Source: Planctomycetota bacterium (GTDB taxonomy: Bacteria; Planctomycetota; Brocadiia; SM23-32; JAKLEA01). Taken from it: a stretch of 64,000 nucleotides of DNA. Below are positions 17,495-25,989 of the stretch, one piece after another. Both the position numbers and the translations under genes were made by a program. The notes under the pieces are model-generated. The model searched no databases. It saw only the letters and a list, made by a program, of their open reading frames with translations, and was not told where the DNA came from. Where the stretch lies: NCBI GenBank assembly GCA_022711755.1, contig JAKLEA010000027.1, positions 1 through 64,000 on the forward strand, read 5' to 3'. Position 1 is the stretch's first letter, and every line of letters begins with the position of its first letter.

Positions 17495-18901
17495 ATGATA
17501 ACCGGCATAGACGATAAAAACAGACTTGAGACATCGCTTGCAGAATTCGGCCAGTCGCACCTGACCGAGCGCGTCTTGAACACTCCGGAAGGCAGCCCCC
17601 TGCGCCGGCAGATTCTTGGGCTGGATTTGAGCGACCTTCGCATCCAGAGAGATACGTTGGCCCGGGGGGATGAATTCATCCCCCCGGCTGACGACTTCGA
17701 GCCGGTCCCTGCGATTGACCCGTTCAATTCCCCAGAATATGCCGCCCGGCTGGATGAGGCGAGAAAAGCCGGCGGGAGGCTTCTGGAGTCCGGGAAGGTC
17801 GCAGTGGTCACGGTGGCCGGCGGGCAGGGAACCCGCCTGGGTTATCCCGGCCCAAAAGGCTGTTATAGGATAACCCCGATCCTGAACAAGACATTCTTCC
17901 AGTGGCACGCCGAGAGAATTCTCGCGGCATCGCGCCGGCACGGACGCCCCCTGCCCTGGTTCATCATGACCAGCGAGCATAATGACGCCGCGACGCAGGC
18001 CGCGTTCGAGGAGAATGCATGGTTCGGGCTGTCAAAGGACGACGTCTTCTTCTTCAAGCAAGGCTCTCTCCCGATACTGGACCGCAGCGGGCGTCTGCTC
18101 CTCGACGCCGGCGGGAATCTGCTGACGGGACCGGACGGGCACGGCGGACTGCTGACGGCGCTGAATTGTTCCGGCGCGATGGACAGGATCATGGAACGCG
18201 GCATACGCTATCTGTCCTACTTCCAGATTGACAACGTCCTGGCAAAACCCGCCGATCCGGTTTTCCTGGGATTCCACGCGCTCGAAGGCGCCGAGGTCTC
18301 CTGCAAGGTCGTGCAAAAGCGCGACGCCGAGGAAGGCCTCGGCCTGATAGCCCGGCGGAATGGGCAGCCCTGCGTGGTCGAATACATGGAGGCGATACGC
18401 AACCGCATGGCCTACCTGACCGACCGCGAGGGCCGCCTGCTGCACCGCGTGGGGAGCGTGGCGATACATATTTTCAGCGTTTCGCTGCTGGACAGGCTTT
18501 TTTCGATGAACACGCGCCTGCCCTGCCACGTGTCCTGGAAGAGCATGGAACACATAAACGCGGAGGGGCGGCGTGTCGGCTCCTCTGCGGGCGATGGAAA
18601 GGTCGTCAAGTTCGAGCGTTTCATCTTCGACACACTGCCCTTCGCCAAAGCCGTAATGGTCATGGAAACCCCGCGAAGCGAGGAGTTCGCGCCGGTCAAG
18701 AGGAGTGAGGGCGCGGATTCCCCGGCGACCGCCCGCGCGGCCATGCGCGACCTTTTCGCCTCATGGCTGAGCGCGCTCGGCGCGGAGGTTCCGGAAGACG
18801 CTTCCATTGAGATAAGCCCCCTGTTCGCCGAGGGTCCGGAGGAGCTTGCAGCGAAGCTCGGGAAAAAACCAAAGCTTGCCTGGCCGCTCGTTCTTGGGTA
18901 A
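17495..18901 (+). CDS. UDPGP-type nucleotidyltransferase (UDP-N-acetylglucosamine pyrophosphorylase-like)
   Basis: 468 residues from ATG 17495, 31 bases after the previous stop. The UDPGP signature VTVAGGQGTRLGYPGPKGCY holds the uridine- and Mg-binding loop (eukaryotic UAP1/AGX-like GGxGTRLGxxxPKG). Other family motifs: FIMTSEHND, FFFKQGSLPILD, NGHGGL-type PDGHGGLLTAL, YFQIDNVLAKPADP and later KFERFIFD. It should make UDP-GlcNAc (or UDP-Glc) from UTP and a sugar 1-phosphate. This eukaryote-like family replaces or supplements GlmU in PVC bacteria. Placed within the signalling run, but probably a housekeeping enzyme. Confidence 0.85.
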   Translation: MITGIDDKNRLETSLAEFGQSHLTERVLNTPEGSPLRRQILGLDLSDLRIQRDTLARGDEFIPPADDFEPVPAIDPFNSPEYAARLDEARKAGGRLLESGKVAVVTVAGGQGTRLGYPGPKGCYRITPILNKTFFQWHAERILAASRRHGRPLPWFIMTSEHNDAATQAAFEENAWFGLSKDDVFFFKQGSLPILDRSGRLLLDAGGNLLTGPDGHGGLLTALNCSGAMDRIMERGIRYLSYFQIDNVLAKPADPVFLGFHALEGAEVSCKVVQKRDAEEGLGLIARRNGQPCVVEYMEAIRNRMAYLTDREGRLLHRVGSVAIHIFSVSLLDRLFSMNTRLPCHVSWKSMEHINAEGRRVGSSAGDGKVVKFERFIFDTLPFAKAVMVMETPRSEEFAPVKRSEGADSPATARAAMRDLFASWLSALGAEVPEDASIEISPLFAEGPEELAAKLGKKPKLAWPLVLG

Positions 18902-18930
18902 TACTTGGCTGCGCAGCGAAGGGTCAGGCG

Positions 18931-18954
18931 TCGCCCCCGCGCCGGCGGGGGCGA
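18931..18954. repeat. GC-rich intergenic hairpin
   Basis: TCGCCCCCG (18931-18939) pairs perfectly with CGGGGGCGA (18946-18954), loop CGCCGG. Flanking GGCGTCG and CGACGC sequences could form an alternative outer stem. It lies between the UDPGP and kinase genes, with no T-tract. Attenuator, mRNA-stability element or repeat are all possible. Confidence 0.6.
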
Positions 18955-18981
18955 ATCCGCAAGGCGACGCGACAAAACCAC

Positions 18982-19875
18982 ATGGGAAAAGACACACCTG
19001 GCGCAAGCTCCATAGGCTCGACCTTCAGGGAATACAGAGTCAAGGAGAAACTCGGCGTAGGGGCGCGTAGCACTGTCTACAAGATCCAACACCCCGATAC
19101 GGGGAAACTCTACGCCCTTAAGCACGTTTCCAAGGTCCTGCCTGAGGACGAGAGATATCTGCGCCACCTGACCAACGAATACGAAAATATTTGCAAGATT
19201 CAGAACGGCCCCGGGGAGAAAGACGCGCATCCGAACATCGTGTGCGTGTACGATCTTTTCAAAGAGCGCAAGCTGCTTCGCGTGACCGGACTTTCCATGC
19301 TTCTGGAATATGTTCCCGGCAAGAACCTGGGCCAGCGAAGCGACTTGCCCATGAAACGCCTGATTGACGTGCTGATTCAGACCTGCAAAGCGCTTCAGCG
19401 CATGCACGAAATGGGCTACCTGCATTGCGACCTCAAACCGGACAACATCATCGTCATGCACAACGGGTGGGCGAAAGTCATTGATTTCGGGTTCAGTTGC
19501 AAGACGAACACCGAGTTGGGGAACCTTAAAGGAACTCGCGACTTCATAGCCCCGGAACAGGTCTCAGGCGGAGTCGTGACGGAGCAGACGGACATGTATA
19601 ATCTCGGCGCGACGTTCTACAAGGTATTCACTGGCCAGGCCGTGCCGGCCGTTATGCCGAGCATGAGATCGGAAAGCGCCATATTCCTGAGCGGGGACAC
19701 CATCCGGGCCACCCCGCCTGCGGAGTTGAATCCGCAGGTTCCCGTGTGGCTCTCCGACATCATCATGCAATGCATCGAGAAGAAACCGCGCCACAGGCCC
19801 GCAAGAATCACAGACGTTCTCAACGCGGTCGAGACCGAAAAACTCCGCATGGAGCTTGGCAATACGGACCAGTAG
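18982..19875 (+). CDS. Serine/threonine protein kinase, single domain
   Basis: 297 residues, one eukaryote-like kinase domain and no membrane segment. Gly loop LGVGARSTVYK, catalytic Lys47 in YALKHVSK, catalytic loop HCDLKPDN (Asp150), DFG at 168-170, and APEQ at 190-193. All catalytic residues are present, so it should be active. The C-lobe ends with a typical ARITDVLNAVE segment. The next kinase gene follows after 6 bases, and the PP2C-type phosphatase lies upstream, so the three may form one phospho-signalling module. Confidence 0.9.
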   Translation: MGKDTPGASSIGSTFREYRVKEKLGVGARSTVYKIQHPDTGKLYALKHVSKVLPEDERYLRHLTNEYENICKIQNGPGEKDAHPNIVCVYDLFKERKLLRVTGLSMLLEYVPGKNLGQRSDLPMKRLIDVLIQTCKALQRMHEMGYLHCDLKPDNIIVMHNGWAKVIDFGFSCKTNTELGNLKGTRDFIAPEQVSGGVVTEQTDMYNLGATFYKVFTGQAVPAVMPSMRSESAIFLSGDTIRATPPAELNPQVPVWLSDIIMQCIEKKPRHRPARITDVLNAVETEKLRMELGNTDQ

Positions 19876-19881
19876 GAATCC

Positions 19882-21942
19882 ATGACCCAGCAGCAGGCGG
19901 CGACAGACGACATGCTCGGCCAGCTTGTTATTAAGGCTGGTCTTGCATCCGCCGCACAGATCGCCGAATGCCTGGCCGCCCAGCGGTCAATGCAGGAACT
20001 TGGCGTTCGCAAGCACCTGGGGGACATTCTGCGCAAGAAGGGGCTTATATCGAACGAGCAGCTTGAGAAGCTGTTGCGCATACAGGGCATCGAGCCGGAC
20101 AGAATCCCCCTGAACATCGGAGGGTATAAGATAGTCGAACGGCTCGGTCAGGGCGGGGTATCGGTCGTCTTCAAGGCCGTGCAATCCAGTATGAACCGCG
20201 TGGTTGCGCTTAAGGTGCTGACGAAGCGAGCCGCCGCCAACCCCAACGCACTGAAACGCTTCAAACAGGAAACAGCGCTCATCGGCCGCCTCAATCACCC
20301 GAACATCGTCCAGGGAATTGACTCAGGCGAAGACTCCGGTTTTCACTTCTTCGCGATGGAATTCGTATCTGGGAAGACACTCGCGGAGGTCATCCGGGAT
20401 GACGGTCCCATGCCCCCAACCGAGGCCGTGAGAATCGCCCGTGACATTGCGTCCGGCCTTATGGAGCTTGAGAGCAAGGGGATCGTCCACGGCGACGTCA
20501 AGCCCGGCAACATCATGCTGACGGAGAAGCGGACGCCAAAGATCATTGACCTGGGCCTTGCAGTCTATGAAACCGACGGAGGAAGGCTTGACGAGGCTAT
20601 TGTCCGCGCGTCCGGCACCGCGTATTACGTCAGCCCCGAACAGGTCGTCGGACGAAGCGACCTCGACTCACGGGCTGACATTTATTCGCTCGGCATCACG
20701 CTCTTCGAGTTGCTCACGAGGCGTAATCCTTTCCATCGCTCCGCCCGCATCGTCGCGCGAAGCAAGCAGTTGTCCGAGCCGATCGCATGGTCCCGGCAGA
20801 AGGACTACAGGATTCCCGACGTTGTTGTCCGACTGATCCACCATATGACGGAGAAAGACAAGAACGAGCGCCCGGCGAACATGGCGACGTTGGTTCGAAA
20901 CATGGATGAGATCATAGCCGGTGGATCGCCGTATCCGCCGCTTAGCCACGTCCATGTGGCGCAGGCATGGCCTGGTCCGGCAGGTTCGCGGGGAATGGTC
21001 GGGCCGGAGGAAAACCTTGCCCGGATGCAGCGGCTTACAGGTCTGATTGAAGCCCGCAATTCGCTGATCTCAGGCCTGCCGGACTCCGCGCAACGAAACA
21101 CTGGCATCTATGACTTCCTCAAGGAGGCGCTGGGATCCGAAGACGCCCAGTCATACGTGAAATTGGCCATGATTGCCCTTACAGAGAACGATCCAGCCAG
21201 GGCGCGCGAGTTCCTCATGAGGGCGAGCCATGCCGGCGCGGATGTTTCAGAAGCGATAACACGCATTGAGATTCTTCGCGCGCCGCCGGGCATGGTTTTC
21301 ATCCCGGAGGGGGAATGCGTCATAGGCTGTGACGAATGTCCGGACGAGTCCCCGAAGCGAAGCCTCTTCGTGAAATCCTTTTACATTGACGAGGCGCCCG
21401 TGACCAATGACTGCTACGCGGAGTTCTGCCGCGCGACCGGGCATCCCCCGCCGTCGCACTGGCCGGCGGGGCAATGCGCGCGCGCGCTGATCGGGCTGCC
21501 GGTGGTCAACGTCAGTTGGAGCGACGCCGAAGCGTACGCCAAATGGGCGTTCAAGCGGCTGCCTTTCGAACCGGAATGGGAGAAGGCAGCCCGCGGGCCG
21601 GATGGGTTGATCTATCCCTGGGGCAACGAGTTCGATCCCGCCAGGTGCAACTTCGAGGAATCCGATGACAAGGGGCTGTCACAGGTCGGCAAATATGCAA
21701 ACGGCGTCAGCCCGTACGACTGCTACGACATGATCGGCAACGTGGAGGAATGGACGGCTGACTGGTATGGCCCGTACCCCGGCAGCGCCATCCGATACGA
21801 TCCGTCCGCGCCCAAGCTCAAGGTCACGCGGGGCGGGAGTTATAAGGAGAAGATCACCGGACTGCGCGCCTCGCGCCGCTACGCCCGCGATCCGCGGAGC
21901 GTGGCCTATTACATCGGATTCCGCTGCGTCAAGGATGTCTGA
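19882..21942 (+). CDS. Serine/threonine kinase fused to FGE-sulfatase (SUMF1-like) domain
   Basis: 686 residues. Residues 1-70 form a small helical domain (LGQLVIKAGLASAAQIAEC and LGDILRKKGLISNEQLEKL) resembling the MshEN/GspE N-terminal fold. The kinase domain spans about 80-345: LGQGGVSVVFKA, Lys111 in VVALKVLTK, HGDVKPGN with Asp205, and DLG in place of DFG (223-225). A linker leads to an FGE-sulfatase domain from about residue 467: GMVFIPEGECVIGCDECPDE, VVNVSWSDAEAYAKWA, RLPFEPEWEKAARG, and MIGNVEEWTADWY. FGE-fold domains here may bind rather than make formylglycine; the catalytic Cys pair of true FGE is not evident. Start has AGGA before the ATG. Confidence 0.9.
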   Translation: MTQQQAATDDMLGQLVIKAGLASAAQIAECLAAQRSMQELGVRKHLGDILRKKGLISNEQLEKLLRIQGIEPDRIPLNIGGYKIVERLGQGGVSVVFKAVQSSMNRVVALKVLTKRAAANPNALKRFKQETALIGRLNHPNIVQGIDSGEDSGFHFFAMEFVSGKTLAEVIRDDGPMPPTEAVRIARDIASGLMELESKGIVHGDVKPGNIMLTEKRTPKIIDLGLAVYETDGGRLDEAIVRASGTAYYVSPEQVVGRSDLDSRADIYSLGITLFELLTRRNPFHRSARIVARSKQLSEPIAWSRQKDYRIPDVVVRLIHHMTEKDKNERPANMATLVRNMDEIIAGGSPYPPLSHVHVAQAWPGPAGSRGMVGPEENLARMQRLTGLIEARNSLISGLPDSAQRNTGIYDFLKEALGSEDAQSYVKLAMIALTENDPARAREFLMRASHAGADVSEAITRIEILRAPPGMVFIPEGECVIGCDECPDESPKRSLFVKSFYIDEAPVTNDCYAEFCRATGHPPPSHWPAGQCARALIGLPVVNVSWSDAEAYAKWAFKRLPFEPEWEKAARGPDGLIYPWGNEFDPARCNFEESDDKGLSQVGKYANGVSPYDCYDMIGNVEEWTADWYGPYPGSAIRYDPSAPKLKVTRGGSYKEKITGLRASRRYARDPRSVAYYIGFRCVKDV

Positions 21943-21971
21943 AGTCCGGAGAGCCGGCGAACCGGCAAGTC

Positions 21972-23492
21972 ATGACAGCGCCGAAGCATGACATCGTGAT
22001 TGTCGGCGGGGGCGGAAGCGGCCTTGCGGCGGCGGCGTCCGCCGCGCAGAACGGCGCGCGCGTGATCGTCCTTGAAAAGGAGGCTGAGCTTGGCGGATGC
22101 ACGGCGATTGCCGTCGGCTCCTTCACAGCCGCAGAAACCTCATATCAGAAAAAGGCGGGAATCACCGACCGCGTTGAAGATCACGCTCAGGACGCCGGCA
22201 AATTCGCTACTCCCGGCATCGAAGCCCGCAACAATGCTGAACTGAGGCGCTACTTCATTGAGCGCTCGAGCGAGACGCTTGACTGGCTGGCCGGCTTGGG
22301 GCTGGTCTTCCAAGGTCCGTCGCCTGAGCCGCCCAACCGCGTCCCGCGAATGCACAACGTCGTGCCCGGGGCCAGGGCTTACATCCTTGCGCTGGAACAG
22401 GTCATCCGACGGCATGGCGGAGAAATTCTGCCGGGAGCGCGGGCAAACGGCCTCATACTGGAAAAAAGGCGGGTGATCGGCGTCCAGGCCGAGGTTGACG
22501 GGATTCCAGCAGAATTCATGGTGTCTAAGGGCGTGATTCTTGCCGCCGGAGATTATTCATCCTCCCCGGACCTGATCGCCGAAAACAAAGGAAAGGAATT
22601 CGCAGGAATTGAAGGAATCTGCGCGTCGGCCACCGGAGACGGACACAGGTTGTGCGAAGCCGTCGGCGCGGTCATGATCAACATGGACGTAACCTACGGG
22701 CCTGAGCTTCGCTTCATTCCGCCGGAGCGCAAATCCCTGCTCAGGCGGCTCCCCGCCGGCGGAGTCTTCCGGAACGTCATGGGGGCGGCTGTTCCGTTCG
22801 TCCCCAAGGGCGTCATGAACGCCGTCATCAAGCGGGAACTGGTGACGTGGCAGCATCCCGAGGACCGCATTTTCCGCGACGGCGCGATCCTTGTGAACGC
22901 GCGCGGGGAGCGATTCTGCAACGAGACGGTCTCCCCAGCCCGCGAAATAGCCATTGCCGCCCAGCCGGGCAAGATCGCCTATATCCTGCTAGACGAACGG
23001 CTAATCGCGCTCTACGACCAGTGGCCGAACTTCATCTCCACCGCGCCGGAAATCGCCTATGCATACGTCAAGGACTACCTGAGGCTGCGGCCGGACGTCG
23101 CCCTGGCGATGAATTCTCTCAGCGAGATCGCCGCCCTAAGGTGCATTCCGCCCGGAAGGCTCGAACACGTTGTTTCGGTCTATAACCGATACGCAACCGG
23201 AAAGGCTGCCGACCAGTTCAGCAGGACCGGGGACTCCGCGCCGCTTCAGGGGAGCCGATGGGTCATGCTGGGGCCGGTGAAAGCCTGCTTCACGACGACC
23301 GAGGGAGCGCCTGCGATCAACCGCAACATGCAGGTTCTCGACGGGGACGGAGTGCCCATCCCCGGCCTCTACGCCGTCGGCCAGAACGGACTGGGCGGGC
23401 AGATTCTCTGGGGGCACGGCCTGCACATCGCCTGGGCCATGACCAGCGGCAGGCTTGCCGGCCGGTTGCTTGCCGGGATGAAGGCCCCGTAA
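21972..23492 (+). CDS. FAD-dependent oxidoreductase (fumarate reductase/ketosteroid-dehydrogenase type)
   Basis: 506 residues. N-terminal FAD motif IVIVGGGGSGLAAAASAAQ with LEKEAELGGCT; C-terminal FAD segment IPGLYAVGQNGLGGQILWGHG and a helix for binding the cofactor. The middle GERFCNETVSPAREI and GAPAINRNMQVL are typical of the FAD-binding-2 family. It transfers a hydride between FAD and an unsaturated or hydroxy substrate. 16 bases before the heparinase-like gene, which suggests oxidation or reduction of uronic-acid sugars, but the substrate is not known. No signal peptide, so it is cytoplasmic. Confidence 0.78.
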   Translation: MTAPKHDIVIVGGGGSGLAAAASAAQNGARVIVLEKEAELGGCTAIAVGSFTAAETSYQKKAGITDRVEDHAQDAGKFATPGIEARNNAELRRYFIERSSETLDWLAGLGLVFQGPSPEPPNRVPRMHNVVPGARAYILALEQVIRRHGGEILPGARANGLILEKRRVIGVQAEVDGIPAEFMVSKGVILAAGDYSSSPDLIAENKGKEFAGIEGICASATGDGHRLCEAVGAVMINMDVTYGPELRFIPPERKSLLRRLPAGGVFRNVMGAAVPFVPKGVMNAVIKRELVTWQHPEDRIFRDGAILVNARGERFCNETVSPAREIAIAAQPGKIAYILLDERLIALYDQWPNFISTAPEIAYAYVKDYLRLRPDVALAMNSLSEIAALRCIPPGRLEHVVSVYNRYATGKAADQFSRTGDSAPLQGSRWVMLGPVKACFTTTEGAPAINRNMQVLDGDGVPIPGLYAVGQNGLGGQILWGHGLHIAWAMTSGRLAGRLLAGMKAP

Positions 23493-23508
23493 GCCGGAGG
23501 AAAGATTC

Positions 23509-25980
23509 ATGACCGCTATCTGCGTCGCGCTGATACTTGCAGCAGCGCCGGTGAAGCATCCCGTCTATCCCCCCCAGTTCCGAGCCGATCAGGTCGAATG
23601 GCTCAAGTCCAACGTTGCTATCGCGATGGGGCTGACGCCGAAGCAGTTGGGCGACATGGTCCCTGGGGCGTCTGGAATTTTCTTCTGCGGCTGCCCGAAC
23701 TGCGACGGGGGATCGCAGGAGAACAACATATTCGACTGGGAACCCGGCATAGGCGACGGCGTGAAATGCCGCTTCTGCGGGATGCAGTTCCCAAACGAGA
23801 AATTTCCTTACAACCGGGAGAAGGTCATCATCGCCCCCGGCGGCGCAAGGCAGGTCTATCGCTGGCACGAAGACAAGGACGGCAGGCAGTACTTCATCGA
23901 GGCCAACGCCTGGTATAAACGCTGGTCCTGGATTCAGACGATGGCGCTGCAACTGGCGAACCTTTACGCCCTTACCGGCGACAGCCAATACGGAGACCGT
24001 GCGGCGGCAATCGTCGGCAGGTTCGCGCAAGTCTACCCGGATTACGCCATCCGCTTCGATTATCCGTTCCAGCCCGTGAAGTTCTGGCCCGCCAACCAGA
24101 AGTGGCCTTACGAGGGATGCAGCCCGTACAGGGGCGCGAAATTTTACTGGTGGGCATACGGCGACGTGCCGGGAACACTCGCCCGGGCGTACGACCTTGT
24201 CGCCCCCGGCGACTCGTTCGAACGCATGAAGGACCTCCTCGGCGAGAACGCCCGCGAACGCATCGAGAGGGACCTTTTCCGCATGGGTTACGAGTTCGCG
24301 GCTGCGAATCCCGACACTTATACGAACATGTCCCCGTGCATGTACGACGACATGATCGTCGTCGGACGGGTGATCGGCGCGCCCGATATCATCCGCGAGG
24401 TTGCCGACCGGCTGGGCAGGCTGGGCAGGCAGCGATTCTTCTTTGACGGCTGGTGGATGGAATGCGCCCCGAGCTATCACTGGCAGACCGCAGGGGCGAT
24501 GCGCAACGTCATTGAACTGGCTCGCGGTTATTCGGACCCGCCGGATTCTCCGGAACCGAGGTTCGAGAACCTCGACCTTGAAGCTGAAATCCCCATCGTC
24601 AGAAAGGCTTTCGAGGTCGGATATCAGGGCTGCCTCCCGGATGGACGGGAGATGCCCGTCAACGACACGTGGTGGCACTCCCGACGGCGTCCGCTCGATG
24701 AATCAACGACCCGGCTGTGGTCGGGAATGGGCCATGCCATCTTGGGAGCCGGCAAGGGTGAATACCAGTTTCAGACCCACATGAACTGGAACGCCGGCTA
24801 CGGCCATACGCACATGGACAGCGGCTCAATCATCTTATTCGCGCACGGGCGGGAGCTGCTTTCCGACATCGGCTATACACATACGCGATATCGCAACTGG
24901 ACCGTCAACTCCGCTTCGCACAACATGGTCGTAATTGACCAACGCTCTCAGATTCTGCCGCACGGCGATCCGAAGACCACAGGCAACGTGAATTTCTTCG
25001 ACGACTCTCATTCCCGCGTGACGGTCATTGATCTCGACGCCCGGCCCGCATATCCGGGCTGCAAGGTCTACCGGCGACGTCTCATCCACATTCACGTTGA
25101 CGAGGGACGCGACTACCTTGCCGACGTCTTTGACGTTGAAGGCGGCGATGTCCATGACTGGTTCCTGCACGGTTCGGCGGACGATGAGGGCGCGATGGAG
25201 ACCTCAATCGAATTCGCCGGGAAGGTTGAAACCCTCGTCCCCGATTGGGGCGGCAGGAGGGAATGCTCCGGAGAGAACTGCGTGGACTTCGAGGGGAAAA
25301 CCTACCATTCCTACGGCTTCCTGCGCGATATCCGGGCAGCCGATTCCGCCGGACCGTTGTCGGTCGTCTGGCGATACGATGGTTCCGCGCTGAGGACGTT
25401 CGCCTTCCCTGAGCCGGGGACAAGGCTATTTCGCTTCAAATCCCCCGCCATACGGAAGGCCGGCAGCGACGACGCGAAGCTGAACGACCACCTCATGAAC
25501 GGCGTCATGCAGAGAACGACCGGGGGACGAAGCCGTTTCGCCGCGCTGCACGTCCCATTCAAGAGCGACGAATGGATCAAAGGAGTCAGTTATTCCGACG
25601 GAGCATTCACAGTCAAGCGTGAAGGCGGAAGCGAAACCATCCGGTTATCGGACGAAGCCGTGACCATCGAGTCGTCTTCCGGGTGGCGCTACGATTCAGG
25701 AAAAAGGATTGATGGAATAGTGATGTCGGTTGACAGATCAAGCGGCTTCGCATTTGTCGCAGACTGTCCTGTACCGGCGGCAAAGCTCGTCAGGCTGGAT
25801 TTTGGCGGGGCAAGACTTGTCTTCTATCGTGTCGCTAAGTGCGAAGGCCCGCGCTTCACGCTCTTGGATGATCCGGGATTCGAATACGAAAACGGAGGCG
25901 CGACGGCGAAGTTTGTTTATCATCCTCACGAGGAATTGCCGGCGCCGATAAAATGGACCGTTTGGACCGGAGGGGATTGA
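23509..25980 (+). CDS. Heparinase II/III-family polysaccharide lyase-like protein
   Basis: 823 residues, start fixed by GGAGG. A short hydrophobic leader (MTAICVALILAAAP) suggests export. Two CxxC-type pairs at FCGCPNC and CRFCG near the N-terminus may bind zinc. An alpha/alpha toroid region (NMSPCMYDDMIVVGRV and ECAPSYHWQTAGAM) is followed by the heparinase II/III C-terminal beta-sandwich: NAGYGHTHMDSGSIILF, NSASHNMVVIDQRSQ. The HTHMD and SHN segments hold conserved His residues of the lyase family. It should cleave uronate-containing polysaccharides by beta-elimination. It abuts the convergent HEAT gene with a 9-base gap. Confidence 0.82.
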   Translation: MTAICVALILAAAPVKHPVYPPQFRADQVEWLKSNVAIAMGLTPKQLGDMVPGASGIFFCGCPNCDGGSQENNIFDWEPGIGDGVKCRFCGMQFPNEKFPYNREKVIIAPGGARQVYRWHEDKDGRQYFIEANAWYKRWSWIQTMALQLANLYALTGDSQYGDRAAAIVGRFAQVYPDYAIRFDYPFQPVKFWPANQKWPYEGCSPYRGAKFYWWAYGDVPGTLARAYDLVAPGDSFERMKDLLGENARERIERDLFRMGYEFAAANPDTYTNMSPCMYDDMIVVGRVIGAPDIIREVADRLGRLGRQRFFFDGWWMECAPSYHWQTAGAMRNVIELARGYSDPPDSPEPRFENLDLEAEIPIVRKAFEVGYQGCLPDGREMPVNDTWWHSRRRPLDESTTRLWSGMGHAILGAGKGEYQFQTHMNWNAGYGHTHMDSGSIILFAHGRELLSDIGYTHTRYRNWTVNSASHNMVVIDQRSQILPHGDPKTTGNVNFFDDSHSRVTVIDLDARPAYPGCKVYRRRLIHIHVDEGRDYLADVFDVEGGDVHDWFLHGSADDEGAMETSIEFAGKVETLVPDWGGRRECSGENCVDFEGKTYHSYGFLRDIRAADSAGPLSVVWRYDGSALRTFAFPEPGTRLFRFKSPAIRKAGSDDAKLNDHLMNGVMQRTTGGRSRFAALHVPFKSDEWIKGVSYSDGAFTVKREGGSETIRLSDEAVTIESSSGWRYDSGKRIDGIVMSVDRSSGFAFVADCPVPAAKLVRLDFGGARLVFYRVAKCEGPRFTLLDDPGFEYENGGATAKFVYHPHEELPAPIKWTVWTGGD

Positions 25981-25989
25981 TAATGCGGG

